Origin: Haematococcus lacustris
Lineage: Eukaryota; Chlorophyta; Chlorophyceae; Chlamydomonadales; Haematococcaceae
NCBI GenBank assembly: GCA_030144725.1
Contig: JASKMD010000008.1
Coordinates: 15,532,716-15,596,715, forward strand
DNA length: 64,000 nt
Reading direction: 5' to 3'
This document shows, one piece after another, positions 52,480-63,875 of the stretch. Positions within the stretch are counted from its first letter, which is position 1. Each line of letters begins with the position of its first letter. A program made the position numbers and the translations under genes. The notes beneath the pieces were generated by a model, which worked only from the letters and a program-made list of their open reading frames with translations, was not told the DNA's origin and did no database searches.

Positions 52480-52930
52480 CCTGCCTTAACTTCCAGCGCA
52501 GTGTGGAGAGCGTGCAGCGCACTCTAGAGATGTGCCACTGGAAGGCCTGGAGGCATTGCCTGACCCTGGGAGGCTGGCCTGGGACACCGACTCATGCCTC
52601 AACACGCAGCGCATTGGGGAGAGTGTGCAGCGCCCCCCGGAGCTGTGCCGCTGCCAGGACTAGGCCCAGGCCTAGCAATCTGCTGCACCTGGCTCTGTGC
52701 CACGACCCCAGCCCCCCCATGGGGCAGGTGGCTGGACCTGGACACCAACATCTGCCTCAACTTCCAGCGCATTCAAGAGAGTGTGCAGCGCCCCCTGGAG
52801 CTGTGCCGCTGGGATGACCTGGAGGCCCTGCCTCCCATTGGCAAGGAGAACCAGCAGGCTACTAGCTAGTCAATGACCGGCTGCCCAAGGCCAGGCAGCG
52901 GCTGCACCGAGCTGCAGAGTACCGGCGGGC
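52480..52930 (+). pseudogene. Fanzor-like C-terminal block, three tandem copies
   Basis: The RuvC-III region occurs three times in a row: 52483-52563 (CLNFQRSVESVQRTLEMCHW), 52585-52664 (CLNTQRIGESVQRPPELCRC, then a stop) and 52737-52870 (DTNICLNFQRIQESVQRPLE, then LPPIGKENQQ and a stop). The third matches best the ends of the copies at 2.0 and 57.0 kb, and its tail (52871-52930) continues as NDRLPKARQRLHRAAEYRR in a shifted frame. The RD of the motif is degraded (LDTN in copy three). Spacing is about 100 and 150 bp. Not functional as it stands. Confidence 0.6.
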
Positions 52931-53595
52931 AAGGATGTCTGGGCCCACAAGCACCCATTGGGCCTTGCAGCTGATCAGGCTGTGAGCCTCTTAGGGGACG
53001 TCAGGGAGAGGTGGGGCATCAGAAGTCGAGGCGGTCAGCTGCGCGGGGAAGTCAGGGAGAGGTGGGGTAACATAGGAAGAGGTGGTGAGCTGCACGGGTG
53101 GTGCATTTGCCTGGATGGTGAGCAGCTGTGCAGTTTCCACAGGTTGGCTGCTGCTCCTGTGGCCAGCTCTGCTGGGAAAAGGTGGCTGCAGCTTAGTATT
53201 GTAGATGGGACCCAGTGGGCTTTGGAGGGAACGTGCCACCTGGGATTGGTAGTTATTATATACTTGGCAAGCGCCACTCCCCTCTCATTCCCCTCTTACC
53301 CCCTTCTCCACCACCTCCCAGTCTCATCACCTCCTTTTCACCACCTGGCACCATCATTTATTCCGCTCAGAAAGCTGTGGCGCCGAAGCTGCTATGGGGC
53401 GGGCATGGTATGGGCGGGCATGCTATGAGCGGGCAGCACTCTGGCCTTGCGGGATGAGGGAGCTATATCGGATGTTACACACATCACATCGCCGCAAAAT
53501 ATTATCACTAAAGCCTCTGATTCCTTATAGCACCCGCCTGAGCGCTGCATCAGGCGCGTGTTCGGTATTCTCATTGTGGAAAGCACTTTGTTGGG
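52931..53595. other. Intergenic, upstream of FSH1
   Basis: Contains a short imperfect duplication (GGGGAAGTCAGGGAGAGGTGGGG around 53046, partly repeated from 52995). Presumably holds the FSH1 promoter; no TATA box is evident. Confidence 0.4.
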
Positions 53596-55833
53596 ATGCA
53601 GAACGCATCTTTGGGGAAGAAGCTTAAACTTCTGTGCTTACACGGCTATACCCAGGCGCGTTCAATCCTTCTCATGCTGTCCTTCTCAGTCCTTCTCGTG
53701 TCCATGCTCTGAACCACTGCCAGTCACTGGTCCGATTGGTTGGACAAGCAGAATGCAGAGACATTTTCCTCACGTATTGGCAGCCTGCGCAAAGCTCTAA
53801 AATCGTAAGCATATACACATGGGTGCTGCCAGAGTCCAGGCACCATCAGAGGGGTTATGTGCATGCACGTCTTTGCATGTCTTTGCATGCATCGCACTGC
53901 AGTCGTTGTGACTTTGTCTTCGTGGACGCCCCATTCCCAGTATGTGGCTGTAGAACTGCAGCAGCACTGCAAGGTCAAGCCAAGGGACTCAGCGGCCAGA
54001 TACCCTGCCCTTGCGCAGTAGCCAGCCTGCCTTGCCCCTCTTCAGCTGCGGCCAGTTGGCAGCCACTAGCAGCAAAAGCCAGCGGGCAGGCACCAACCCA
54101 TTGGCTGCTGTAGTCGACAGGCCTGCCAGGGTCGGACGATGCGGATGAAGCGCAAGGGCTGGCCTCAGGCGGGCGCAGCTGGTGGCAGTGGTGAGCGGCA
54201 CATGAGGGCCACATGCCTGACAGGCACCACAGGCTTGCTTGCTTGCACTGCCACTCACACCATAGGCAGACTGCCAGGGGTTAAGCCATGTGCAGCGCCA
54301 CTGCGGCAGTGATCAACCAGCCTGCCTGTGTGCAGGTCGGACGGGGATGGGGATGCCCCTGGCCCTGGCCCTGGCTCTAGTGACTCCACCTGAACGCTGG
54401 CCCTGACTAACTTTGTTGACCTGACCTGACCTTTGCGCTCCATGCTGTCCCGCCTGTGGCTCCATGCTGTCCCGCTACCAACTGCTACCAACTGTGGCTC
54501 CATGCTGTCCCGCCTGCTGCAGGGCAGACGTGGGCTCCTCAGCCCGCCCTTCCCTGGCTGAAGAGTACAAGGGCTGGCCAGATGCGTTGTCCGCGCTGGT
54601 GGCTGCAATTAGGCAGCACCAGCCAGATGGCGTGCTGGGATTCTCACAGGCAAGTGTGCAGGCATGCAAGCATGGGGCCACGCATGTTGATGCTGGGGCC
54701 AGCCAGCCAGGCAGACAGACAAGCAGAAAGGTGAAGGCGACGTCAGCAGTTTCAAAGACAGCAGAGGCGTCAGCAGCCCCACCAGCCTCAGGCCAGTGGT
54801 GGCTGCGTCAGCAACAGCATTGGGACAAGGCAGCAGCAGACGTCTCCAGAGTTACACATGAGCCTCATGGCAGTGGCAGCAACGCCCTGGACCCGACGCA
54901 TGCTGCTCGCGTGCACTTCCTCTGGCCTGCAGGGCGCGACTGCAGCCGCGCTACTGCTGGCGGATCTGCAGCAGCCACCATCCTTGGAGCTGCTGCAGGG
55001 TGTGACCCCGCCGGGCTTCACTATCTGCATTGCAGGCTTCGTGCCACGGGACGCAGAGTATGCGGCGCGCTTGAGCCGGCGGCCGGTCGCTGTGCCCTGT
55101 TTGATGGTGTACGGCGAGGCAGACCAACTGGTGGGTTAGTCGCGGCTGAGGATGTGGCCTGGTGGTCATGTTGGGGGCAGAGGCAAGAGCAGGGGCAGGG
55201 GCAGGGGCAGGAGCAGGGGCAGGGGCAGGGGCAGGGGCAGGGGCAGGGCGACAAATCCACCGTGGGTGACAATGTGACGAGTAGCAGTGCAGGCCATGAG
55301 GTGTGGTGTGGTCCGGCTGTGCTGCCTGGGCCCTGCAGGTGCCTGAGGAGCGGTGTCGGGCGCTGGCCGCCTGTTTCCAGCCAGACCTGGTCCGGGTGTA
55401 CGGCCACCCCGGCGCCCACATGGTCCCCTCCTGCAGCGGAGCCTTCAAGCAGGTGCGCAGCCGGCTGTGGCGCCTGCGGCTCACCCAGCTGCTGCCGCAG
55501 GCGTTGCTGCTGGTGGGCTTGGCAGCTGGGCTTGCTGCCACCAGCCAATTGATACAGAGGGGTGGGGGTGGGGTGGGGTGGGGTGGGGTGGGATGGGGTG
55601 GGATGGGATGGGGTGGGATGGGGGGGCAGGGGAGGGTGAAGGGTTTATGCACAGGCAGACCAGGCGGGCTGCAGCTGCCGGCACCTGCCCAGCCACTGGG
55701 TGCCAGGGGGCTGGAGCACTCCTCTTCACAACCCACATGCTTTGAGGGGCTCCAGGGCTCTAGGGGGCTGCCACGCGCCCCTCAGAGCTTGGCTGCCTGC
55801 TGGACGAGGCCATGGGGTGGCCTGGGGATGTGA
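53596..55833 (+). CDS. FSH1-family serine hydrolase (OVCA2-like)
   Basis: Exons: 53596-53655 (ATG start, KLLCLHGYTQ), 53752-53804 (NAETFSSRIGSLRKALK), 53903-53939 (RCDFVFVDAPFP), an exon not located, 54523-54649 (EEYKGWPDALSALV, DGVLGFSQ), 54933-55130 (GATAAALLLADL, GFVPRDAEY, MVYGEADQL) and 55339 onward (VPEERCRALAACF, GHPGAHMVPS). The located joins are in phase where both sides are known. The catalytic triad is visible: Ser in GFSQG (split by an intron), Asp in GEADQL and His in HPGAH. FSH1 proteins are alpha/beta-hydrolases with esterase-like activity; the substrate is not known from sequence. Introns after HGYTQ (CAG/GCGCGT) and GFSQ (CAG/GCAAGT) start with GC. The last exon appears to continue past the domain into a hydrophobic helix (LTQLLPQALLLVGLAAGLAA) and a Gly/Trp repeat; it may instead be spliced or stop differently. 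Confidence 0.8.
55195..55250. repeat. GGGGCA repeat in an FSH1 intron
   Basis: Hexamer GGGGCA/GGAGCA units between the GEADQL and VPEER exons. Confidence 0.9.
55560..55625. repeat. GGGGT repeat
   Basis: Pentamer GGGGT/GGGAT units within the putative last FSH1 exon; this argues that the coding region may end or splice before it. Confidence 0.9.
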
Positions 55834-56517
55834 AGGGCAAGGTGTGGCCCAGGGCAAGGGTCGTCGTCATCGTTGTCAACATCATCATTGTCATCGCCTT
55901 GTTTGCCGAGTAGGGCTCTGCTGCGCACTTGGTGTTGTTTGCAAGGGTCGTGTTGGGTGTCCTGCGCCATGTGGCTTCAGGCGCTGTTGTCATTCTTGGA
56001 TGAGCGGCACGCTGAGGTTGCTGCCAAACGAGGCCAAAGCTGATGAGGGTGGCTGGCTTTGTCGCTCCTGACACCGCGGCGAGGTTGAGGCTACGGCAAG
56101 AGGGAGTGGCTATTCATGTCACCAACTACGCAGCCTAGGAGCGTCACTGACTAACAGGGCAGTGGCTGCAAGCCGGCTACAGGACTGCACAAGGCTGGTG
56201 GCATACCTTGGCTGTCCCCGCCTGTCAAAGTGGCCTATCAAAATGTCAATTGTGCTTGGCTGCAAGTTATCAAGGTCCCCGAGGGCGCAGGGCTGCACTG
56301 CAGGGCTGCGATTTTTGAATGGAGCTTTGTTATGTGATCCGGCGATGCCATGAGATGCGCTTTGACGAGGTGGATTGCTATTTAATTCATAACGGATATG
56401 CAAGGCAGATAGGCTACCAGTGGCTGGGTAGACAGGCTTGTTCAAGCAGTTTTGGGGGAAGAACACTGAACCAAGCGCGTCTTGCCTGCTGAATGTCTGA
56501 AAGCCTGAAGGCCTGAC
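55834..56517. other. No recognisable gene
   Basis: Short CATCATTGTCATCG-type repeats near 55870. Otherwise unique sequence up to the Fanzor-like copy 2, whose N-terminal half is missing. Confidence 0.4.
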
Positions 56518-57202
56518 CGGCTGGTGATCGTGGATGAGTTCCGCACCAGCCGTGTCAGCTCGTCCGTGCATGCCCGCCAGCCTTGTGAGCTGCACCTGCC
56601 AGATGACCGGCCTAGGCCCGCAGACTGGGTACCCCCAGCAGGCCAGGTCAACCCGCGGCTGTTGCGCCCAGACTGGAGCCTGCGGCATGCTAAGGATGTG
56701 CGGGGCCTGAAGTGGTGCCATGAGGTGCCGCCCAACCCCTATCCCCCTCCCCCAGCTCAGCACCCACCTGCCCAGGACCCACCTGCCCCTGCCTAGGCCC
56801 TCCTTGCCCAGGAGGCACCTGCCCAGGACCCCCCTTGCCCCTCCCCCATCCCAAGACCCCCCACCCCCTCCCCCAGGCCAGGAGCCACCCCCACCAGCTC
56901 AGGGCCAGCCCCTTTCCCAGGCCCCACCTGGCCCAGTGCCACGACCCCAGGCTCCCTCATGGGGCAGGTGTCTGGACCGGGACACCAACCCCTGCCTCAA
57001 CTTCCAGTGCATTGGGGAGAGCATGCAGCGCCCCCTGGAGCTGTGCCAATGGGAGGGCTTGGAGGCCCTGCCCCCCATTGGCAAGGAGTACCAGCAGGGC
57101 TACAAGCGGGTCAATGACCGGCTGCCCAACGTCAGGCAGAGGCTGCACCGGGCTGCAGAGTACCGGCGGGGCATTGATGGACGGGCCCGCAACAATGCAT
57201 AG
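56518..57202 (+). pseudogene. Fanzor-like RuvC nuclease, C-terminal remnant (copy 2)
   Basis: Close homologue of 1686-2255. The first frame has LVIVDEFRTSRVSSSVHARQ (relocated RuvC glutamate) and VRGLKWCHEVPP, and ends at a TAG in the Pro-rich linker (56794-56796). In another frame the C-terminus has CLDRDTNPCLNFQCIGESMQ (last catalytic Asp in RDTN) and LPPIGKEYQQGYKRVNDRLP, ending EYRRGIDGRARNNA and TAG. The linker (56745-56940) consists of CCCACCTGCCCAGGA-like repeats. Sequence similarity to copy 1 starts abruptly just before CTGGTGATCGTGG, so the 5' part is truncated. The zinc ribbon lacks a clear CxxC pair. Either intron splicing across the linker or decay explains the frame change. Confidence 0.6.
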
Positions 57203-57425
57203 GCCCTAGTAGTTTGCACAGGCTGTTAGCCATACATAAGCATTTAAGCTGTTAGTTTTGATGAGGTGCCCAGTGGTCAAGGGGATTAGCCCCAGGAAAG
57301 AGTGCCATCGATGTGGGGTTTGTAGTCATCAAAGGTGCGACCGAGGATGCTTCAACTTGGTTGGAGTACCTGAGTGAGATTACCCACAGTCAACCATGTT
57401 GTTCCATGCTGGACAAGTTTTGTTT
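57203..57425 (+). ncRNA. Conserved 3' tail of Fanzor-like copy 2 (candidate omega RNA)
   Basis: Matches 2256-2475 with small indels (one of about 12 bp, TTAGCCCCAGGA, at 57285) and the inverted tail at 380-545. Similarity ends after TGGACAAGTTTTGTTTG, and the next bases differ from copy 1. This is the expected layout of an element right end, with a guide RNA encoded up to the boundary (inference). Confidence 0.4.
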
Positions 57426-57700
57426 GACTGGCCTGCTGAATGTGTGGTTGCATGTCTCCTAAAAACAAAACATTATGCCCGCCATCATGGCGTTTCATTT
57501 CCGGTCTCGTCGGTCTCCGGTGACCTTCGGCGCAGAGTCATTGGCTGAGTTATGTCCTTACGCACGACCACCAACCCTCAATCTCAATCACTGTCAAAGC
57601 GGAGGCCGCGGACAGGCGCTGTGACGACATTCAGAAACGAAGCCGCAGGTTGTCGACAACCATGGCGCTGCGACTGCAACATCACTGTTGATGGCGGCAT

Positions 57701-57738
<38 letters not shown>

Positions 57739-58689
57739 GCAACAACAAGAGGAGCAAACACGACATCGACCGTCGCCACACATTGCTAGCGCTCTGTAAG
57801 TAAGACTGGCGCTGAGCTACCCACTGCTGTGGGCAGGCCAAGGGGCAACAGTTCACCAGCTAACATCAGGATGGGGCTGGTAGCCACATGTGGTCCACGC
57901 TGATCTCCACCATGGCTGCTGCTAGTTTTGCGTTCCCACAACCGACCACCCATGGCCTAGCAGCAGCAGCAGCCGCAGCCTGAGACACAGTAGTGTGGCC
58001 CCTCTTGAGCTGCACAGGCTGCGTGGGTACTGCTTTCACATTCCACTGGCTGACACGGTGCCTCCTCCTGGCTGCTGCTGCTGTCTCATGCAATGCTCTG
58101 GGGCTAAGAGGCCTCCCTGAGCCACACTGGGCTGTGGCAGCTTGCCTCAACGCATGCATGCCATGCCGCCATGACATCATTGGCCACCCTAGGGCCCACA
58201 CAGACCCACACTGCCCCAACATGAAGGTCCCCATGCTAGGACTGTGAAGGTGCACAGAGCATCAAGACATGAGGTTCACTGGCCTCATGTTGCTGCTGTA
58301 GTTGTTGTAGCCAATGGTGGGGGTGGTGGTGGGGGTGATAGTGGTGGTGGTGCTGCTGCTGCTGCTGGTGTTGTAGTTTGTTGTTGGTGGTAGGCACCAC
58401 AGCTGAGCCAACAGCCTGGTGTCAGTGTCTCTGTCGGTGTCAGTGTGGTGTCATGTGTGACGTCACTCCATGGCTAGTTCGGTTGGCCGCCTGTGAGGCT
58501 CTGCTGCTTGCTCCCGCCACGCATAAGTTGAGCCAGCTGGGGCCGCCCTCCACCAGCGTTGACGGCTCTTCTTCCAACTAGGCCAGCGACCTCCAGGTGG
58601 CTAGGTCACACTGCTCAGGTCACACTGCTGAAGTCACACTGACATTTGTGATCCTCAGCTGCAGCACACAGTCAGGCAGTAGGCCCATC
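57426..58689. other. Mostly non-coding; CAG-rich short frame
   Basis: A frame at 57552-57803 contains a Ser/Asn run from AGC repeats (57700-57755) followed by NNKRSKHDIDRRHTLLALC. It might be a first exon (a GTAAGT follows at 57797), but nothing identifies it. GGTGGTGGGGG and GCTGCTGCT runs lie at 58318-58370. No other gene is seen. Confidence 0.35.
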
Positions 58690-58957
58690 ACCAGCGTCCG
58701 CACCCGCCCTAGCCTGCCTCACCCACAACGCCCCTGGCTGCCTCTGCCCCTGCAGGCTGCGTCCCGGCGCTGCACCCGCCTCCCTCCCAGGCCTTTGCCG
58801 CTGGGCCGCAGACGCAGCCGCTGCCTGCCTGCAGTGGGCGGCTGTCCGGCCCTCTGGCCGCGGCCTTCCTGGCGGCTGTGTACGCGGCAGTGGTGGGCCT
58901 GGGGGTCATGGACGAGCAGGACTTCCAACGCGACAACTTCAAGCTGCGGGACAGGTG

Positions 58958-59017
<60 letters not shown>

Positions 59018-62000
59018 CCCCTGCGCTTGCCGCCATTTGCGTAGGTTGATGGTTGAACTCCCCCTGGCAGCCCCGTAGCCCCTCACAGGCCCTGCCTTGT
59101 TGCCTCCCTCACTACCTCTCTCTCTTTCCCTCAGCCGCTGCTACACATCACCTGCACCAGCACTGCAGCACGAGCCAGGCAGCCCTGTTGGCTCCAGCTG
59201 CTGAGCTGACTGTTGTGGCCAGAGGAGGGCCCCCCTGCCCCCCTGACCCAGCTGGCCTGGCAAGTACTGGCTGCTGGCTGCTGCCGGCTGCAGGGAGTAC
59301 AACTTTTACCTTGCGGCCAACAAGGGCAGGCTGCCGGCTCTCCCCGGTGAGGGTGGTGGCAGCGCACTGTGGTGGGTCGAGGGGGCGGGTGCGGGGGGCT
59401 AGGGGGGCAGGCGGAGGAGGGGGGGTGAAGGACCAGGGAAGGGAGTGTGGGGCAGGCATGAGGCGCGAGGAGCAGGGGTGGTGTGAACCTCTCTAGTGTT
59501 GGAGTGAGGTCTGTGTGAGGGAGATGTGTGTGACGGGTGTGACGCAGCTCTCAGCTGAGAACAAGGCTGCTGGCAGGTGTGAGGCAGCTGGCAGGGGAAT
59601 GCTGTGCACTGCCAGCCTTATTGTCATATTCGCATAGCCATCCACCACTGACATCCTCGCCACTGTACTCACTGCATATGCCACTCCAATGGGTCACACC
59701 ACCGGGTAGCTGTCACCGGTCCCTGTTGTTCTTGGTTCGGTCAGTGAGCTTATGGTTGAGGTGGAGGCAGTGCAGCGCAGCCCCCGCCCGGCCTGAGCCT
59801 GCCTGGGTGGTCTCTGCAGCCTGAGGGGGCTGCAGCACAGACCGGCAGGCATGCGGACCTGGTGATGGACAGCCTGGTATGCCCGGGGCGGCACGGCATG
59901 CAGTCAGCAGGCTGAGCAGCCGGGGTTGAGGTCCTGGCCAGCTGGCAGGGGCTGGCATGACACCGGATGCCATGCTGGCCATCAAGGCCGGGTGCCGCTC
60001 CCCTGCTGCTGCTTGCAGACCTGGAGGATGGATCGGGAGGCTTGTCTGAGCCGCTGTACTTTGATTTCGTGAACTACTGCGCGTGGAAGGTGAGGTCACA
60101 CCTAGTCACACATGATCATACCTGGTCACACCTGGTCACACCTTGTGCTGCTGCTGCAGCTGCTGCTCCTGCTGGCATCGCTTATCAAGCCTAGTTTGTA
60201 TTGGCTTGCTTACAGGGAGGATGCCTGGCCTGCTGTGTGACCAAGCCTGGCTGCTGCTTGTGTGGCGCTGCCACTGCCTGCTGATGCTGCCTGGCCTGCA
60301 TGCTGGTTGATGTCATGCAGGTGGCAGCTCGGCAGTTGCGCACCCCTTCAGCCCGGTCTGAGTTCAGTCAGCGGGTGGCCCAGGAGCTGCTGGCAGCACT
60401 GTGGCCTCAAGGCAGGGCTGTCGCCCAGGCTGCCACCCAGGCTAGCAGTGAGCGCCCCTGCCTGCTGCTGCTGCTGCTGCTGCTGCTGCCGCTGCTGCTG
60501 CTGCACTGCACGCGCATTGCTGTTGTGGCAGGGTTATTGAGCACCTAGCCAGGGCTGCGCTGCAGGCGTGCCGGGCCTTGCCTCTGAGCAGGCTGTGGTG
60601 CAGCTGGTCACAACACTGCTGGAGGTGCTGCAGTCTGGCAACTATCTGTGTAGGTGAGGGCTGAGGGGGTAAGAGGGGGAGGGGGAGGGGGAGGGGGAGG
60701 GGGGCTTATGACCTTGCATCAGCAGAGCAGCAGCAGCTGCAGCAGCAGGCCTGTGATGCATCAGGTACAGGAGAGGGCTGCTATGTTGATGACAAGCTCC
60801 AATGCATCAGCGCTGCCCGCTCCACCACATACTCCACCCCACACTGGCCCGCTGCCCGCAGGTACCAGCTGGTGTGGGGTGAGCATCCTGGAGGCTGGCC
60901 GCAGGACTGGATGGTCTCACAGCCGACAATGGCAGGCGCCCCGCCCTCCGCCTCCTCCCCAGCAGCCCCTGACACAGTATTCCAGGTGGGCCCACGACTG
61001 GGCTAACCCCACGACTGGGCTGGCTGCTCCAGGCTATGCTGGGCATGGGGGCTGGTCCTGGGGTGTGACCAGGAGTTTCCCAGGAGTGTGACCTGGTGCC
61101 TGTCCCTGGTCCCTGGCTCCTGCAAGCGCCAGTGAGAGCCATGCTCCTGGTGTGAGTGTGTGAGTGAGTGTGTGTGAGAGGGGGGGCGTGTGTGCCTGGC
61201 TGTGTGGCGCAGTTGAAGCTGCACCGGCCTGCTGACCTGGAGGGCTGTGTGGCGCTGAGGTCTGAGGAGGAGGACGGCTGGTGGGGCCGCACAGGTCAGC
61301 CAGGCTGCGGGGAGGACCACAAGGGGGGCGAGAGGGACAAGGAGGGGGGACGGGGGGGACAGCGCCTGGGATGGTGGGTGCAGCAAGGAGGGAGGAGGGG
61401 AGGAGGAGGAGGAGGGGGACGAAGAGGTTGCTGCTCCAAAGTCAGGCAGCTGTTGCCCTCCAGCTGTTGTACGCGAGATGCGAGCGGCAAGCAGGCAGGC
61501 AGTGGGGAGGAGCCACATGCCGCGGCTGGAGCGGCTAGACTATGGCCAAGGCCAAGGCTGGGCGGTGGGGTAGTGAGGTGGTGGAGTGGCTGCAGGTGGC
61601 TGCAGTTGGTGGATGTCTGTACTACCCCATGCTTTTGAGGCTGTTGAGACGGTTGAGGCGGGCCCACAGCGTCCCCATGGGGTATGGGCAGGGGGCAGGG
61701 CGCCTGTTCTGCTGTGCAACTGTCTAGAGCCTCGGCCTGACCGCTGAGGTACAGCTGGCCAGTCCACCCGTCTTGCCAAAGCCGCTATTGCGACTAGGGC
61801 CGTGACTATGGCAAGGTAGGGGTGTGTGCCCCCCTGCAGTGTCGCTGATGATCTCGCTGCTGCTCAAGGAGGCTGGGTACTCGAGAGCTGAGGCGGACGA
61901 GTTCTTCTACCAAGGTGGGGCCCAGCAGCCAGGAAAGCCAGGGCAAGGAAAGCCAGGGCAAGGAAAGCCAGGGCAAGGAAAGCCAGGGCAAGGAAAGCCA

Positions 62001-62050
62001 GGGCCGGGTGTAGCATGGCAGGGCTGCGGGGAGGGGGGAGGGGGCAGGGG
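58690..62050 (+). CDS. Multi-exon gene, unrecognised product
   Basis: Several plus-strand segments look coding and have good splice sites: about 58800-58951 (GPLAAAFLAAVYAAVVGLGV, MDEQDFQRDNFKLRD, donor AG/GTGCCT); 59295-59349 (EYNFYLAANKGRLPALP, in matching phase after CTGCAG); about 59840-59875 (QTGRHADLVMDSL, donor CTG/GTATGC); about 60020-60089 (LSEPLYFDFVNYCAWK, donor AAG/GTGAGG); from 60321 (VAARQLRTPSARSEFSQRVA); about 60575-60655 (EQAVVQLVTTLLEVLQSGNY); and 61840-61913 (SLMISLLLKEAGYSRAEADE). The FNYCAWK to VAARQL join is in phase 0. Together they suggest a soluble, helical protein of several hundred residues. I cannot name the family. Introns carry CCTG (58956-59020), GGGGGA (60675-60705) and AAAGCCAGGGCAAGG (61935-62005) repeats. 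Confidence 0.4.
58956..59022. repeat. TGCC tetranucleotide repeat
   Basis: About 16 units of CCTG, starting at the donor of the preceding exon. Confidence 0.95.
61935..62008. repeat. 15-bp tandem repeat
   Basis: About five copies of AAAGCCAGGGCAAGG, apparently in an intron. Confidence 0.95.
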
Positions 62051-63227
62051 GGCTGTCACAGCCTAGGGGCAAACTAGGTGCTAGGTGCTAGGACTCTCGG
62101 GGCAACTGAGCAGAGGATGAAAGCATGTCATGTGAAAGCATGTCATGCAGGGGGGGCAGGGAGGTAAGGAGGAGGGAGGGGTAAGGGGCTATGGGGACAT
62201 GACCAGTGGGTGCCGGTCACCTGACGAGGGCTGGCAGGGGTGATTGTGGTGTGGGGGTGAAGGGGTGGTGGTTGCGGTGTGGAGGCGTGGAGGAAACATG
62301 GAGGGAGACAGCTTTGCCAGTCAGGAGGGATCCATACCTGCGGCTGAGTGTTGCACCAGCACCAGCACTGTCTCCACTGCCAAGCTGCTTAGCAGCAGGT
62401 GTGGGGAGCCACAGGTGCGCCGTGCTGGCTGCCATGGTAGAGCACATCTGCCTGCCCGCCTGCCTTGCCTACATGATGAGGGAGGGGAGGGTGCAGGCAG
62501 GGAGGGCAGGGAGGCAAGGAGGGAGGCAGGGAGGGCAGAGGGTGGGGGCCTATGTGCCTGCCCGCCTGCCTTGCCTACACTGGCATATGATGGGCCAGGG
62601 GTGGTGATGCAGCAGCCGTTACTTGCGCGGAGCATTATCTGACCAGGTGCATGCCCATCTCCCCCTGCATCCCCCTGGCCGGCTGCCATGCTGTCAGCTG
62701 GCTGGTAGCTGCCACCAGCTGCCAGTATCGACGGACTGGTTTGGGGGGACCTGGGGCGAGCGGCCTGTCACGTGTCACGACCTGCACACTCTCAGGCAGG
62801 CCTGGTGGGTGGCTGACCAAGTGCAGGTCGCTATCACGTCCACGTTGCTGGCTGCAGATGCATGGCAAGGTCCGACGTCCCTTCAAGATCAGCTGCTGCT
62901 ATTCCTTGGCGATCCGTTGGAGCAAGTAGGCATCGACTTCAAGCCTTCCACATTGGTGCAGAACTGGCAGTTGTAGCCTGGCTGTAGTCAAGCACTGCCA
63001 AGCGTTTGTGTCTGATTGGCTTCATCACGGTCGCTCCGTTCCATGGCTGATGCCGTGGCTGCGGGAACGCACAGCAACCCGGCAGACCCACAGCTGTCCA
63101 CTGTCCATGCAGACATCTGCACCTTCCTACGCTGCTGTTTCCGTCATCAGTCGATGCCCAGCAGGTTGAAACTGGGCATGTTCATCAGACCGCGTCTCAC
63201 CATTGGGGCTTAAAATGTCTGAGCATT
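62051..63227. other. Uncertain: possible further exons, no recognisable domain
   Basis: GGGAGGCAGGGAGG-type repeats around 62485-62540. Frames such as QVQVAITSTLLAADAWQG (about 62820-62870) and LSTVHADICTFLRCCFRH (about 63095-63150) look protein-like but have no identifiable family or confirmed splice sites. Confidence 0.3.
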
Positions 63228-63385
63228 ACAGTTTATCAAATCAGGCTGCGAATTCATTATTAGTTTAGCCTAGTACGCTCAATTTCCGCCAATCTGGTGT
63301 GTGTGCCTCCATTACTAGCTCAAGCCTAGTGCCCGTGCTCACACACAACCCCTGCGTGAAAGGTCAAGATGGCGATTTGGGCTGC
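63228..63385 (-). repeat. Second copy of the tail at 7740-7990
   Basis: On the minus strand it shares, in order, GGGGTTGTGTGTGAG, CTTGAGCTAGTA, GGAGGCACACACACCAGA, TAATAATGAATTCGCAGCCT with the sequence downstream of the Fanzor-like exon at 7991-8183. No RDxNxxLN coding sequence is seen upstream (63386-64000, minus strand), so it is a solo tail. Confidence 0.5.
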
Positions 63386-63875
63386 ACTTGGGGTTCAATA
63401 GCGAGTCATCCCATTTTTTCCTTCTCGATGATCGATGTGCCATTGCGCCTACTTTTCTTAACGCTGGAGTTTTCATCCGGGACGTTTAGTGGAAACGGAG
63501 TGTACGCGCAGTCGCAGGTTAGGGCAGCTTGCTGAGCAGTAAGATACATGTACATACGCAACAGTGGACCGCAATGCCGCTCAGGTCCGCGGCCTCGAAG
63601 ATGGTGCCTCACGATTGTTGGTCTTGAGCTGCAAACCCAATGGCGCATCCGCGATCCATCAGAAACATATAGGCGCTACCACATTGATTGAGGTGCCTGG
63701 GTTAGGTTACCTTAAGTTGCCTGCTATTATTTGCTATTTCATCATGTTGTCAAGTCGGCATTTATCCACGCCCCAGGCAGGCTGTTGCACAAGGGCTTGC
63801 GAGTGGCTATGCATGGCATGCCAGGTTACCCCACCCTCAACTTGCACGGCTGACAAGCCAACCCAGCACATACCT
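63386..63875. other. No recognisable gene
   Basis: Short open frames only; unique sequence up to the exon at the window end. Confidence 0.4.
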
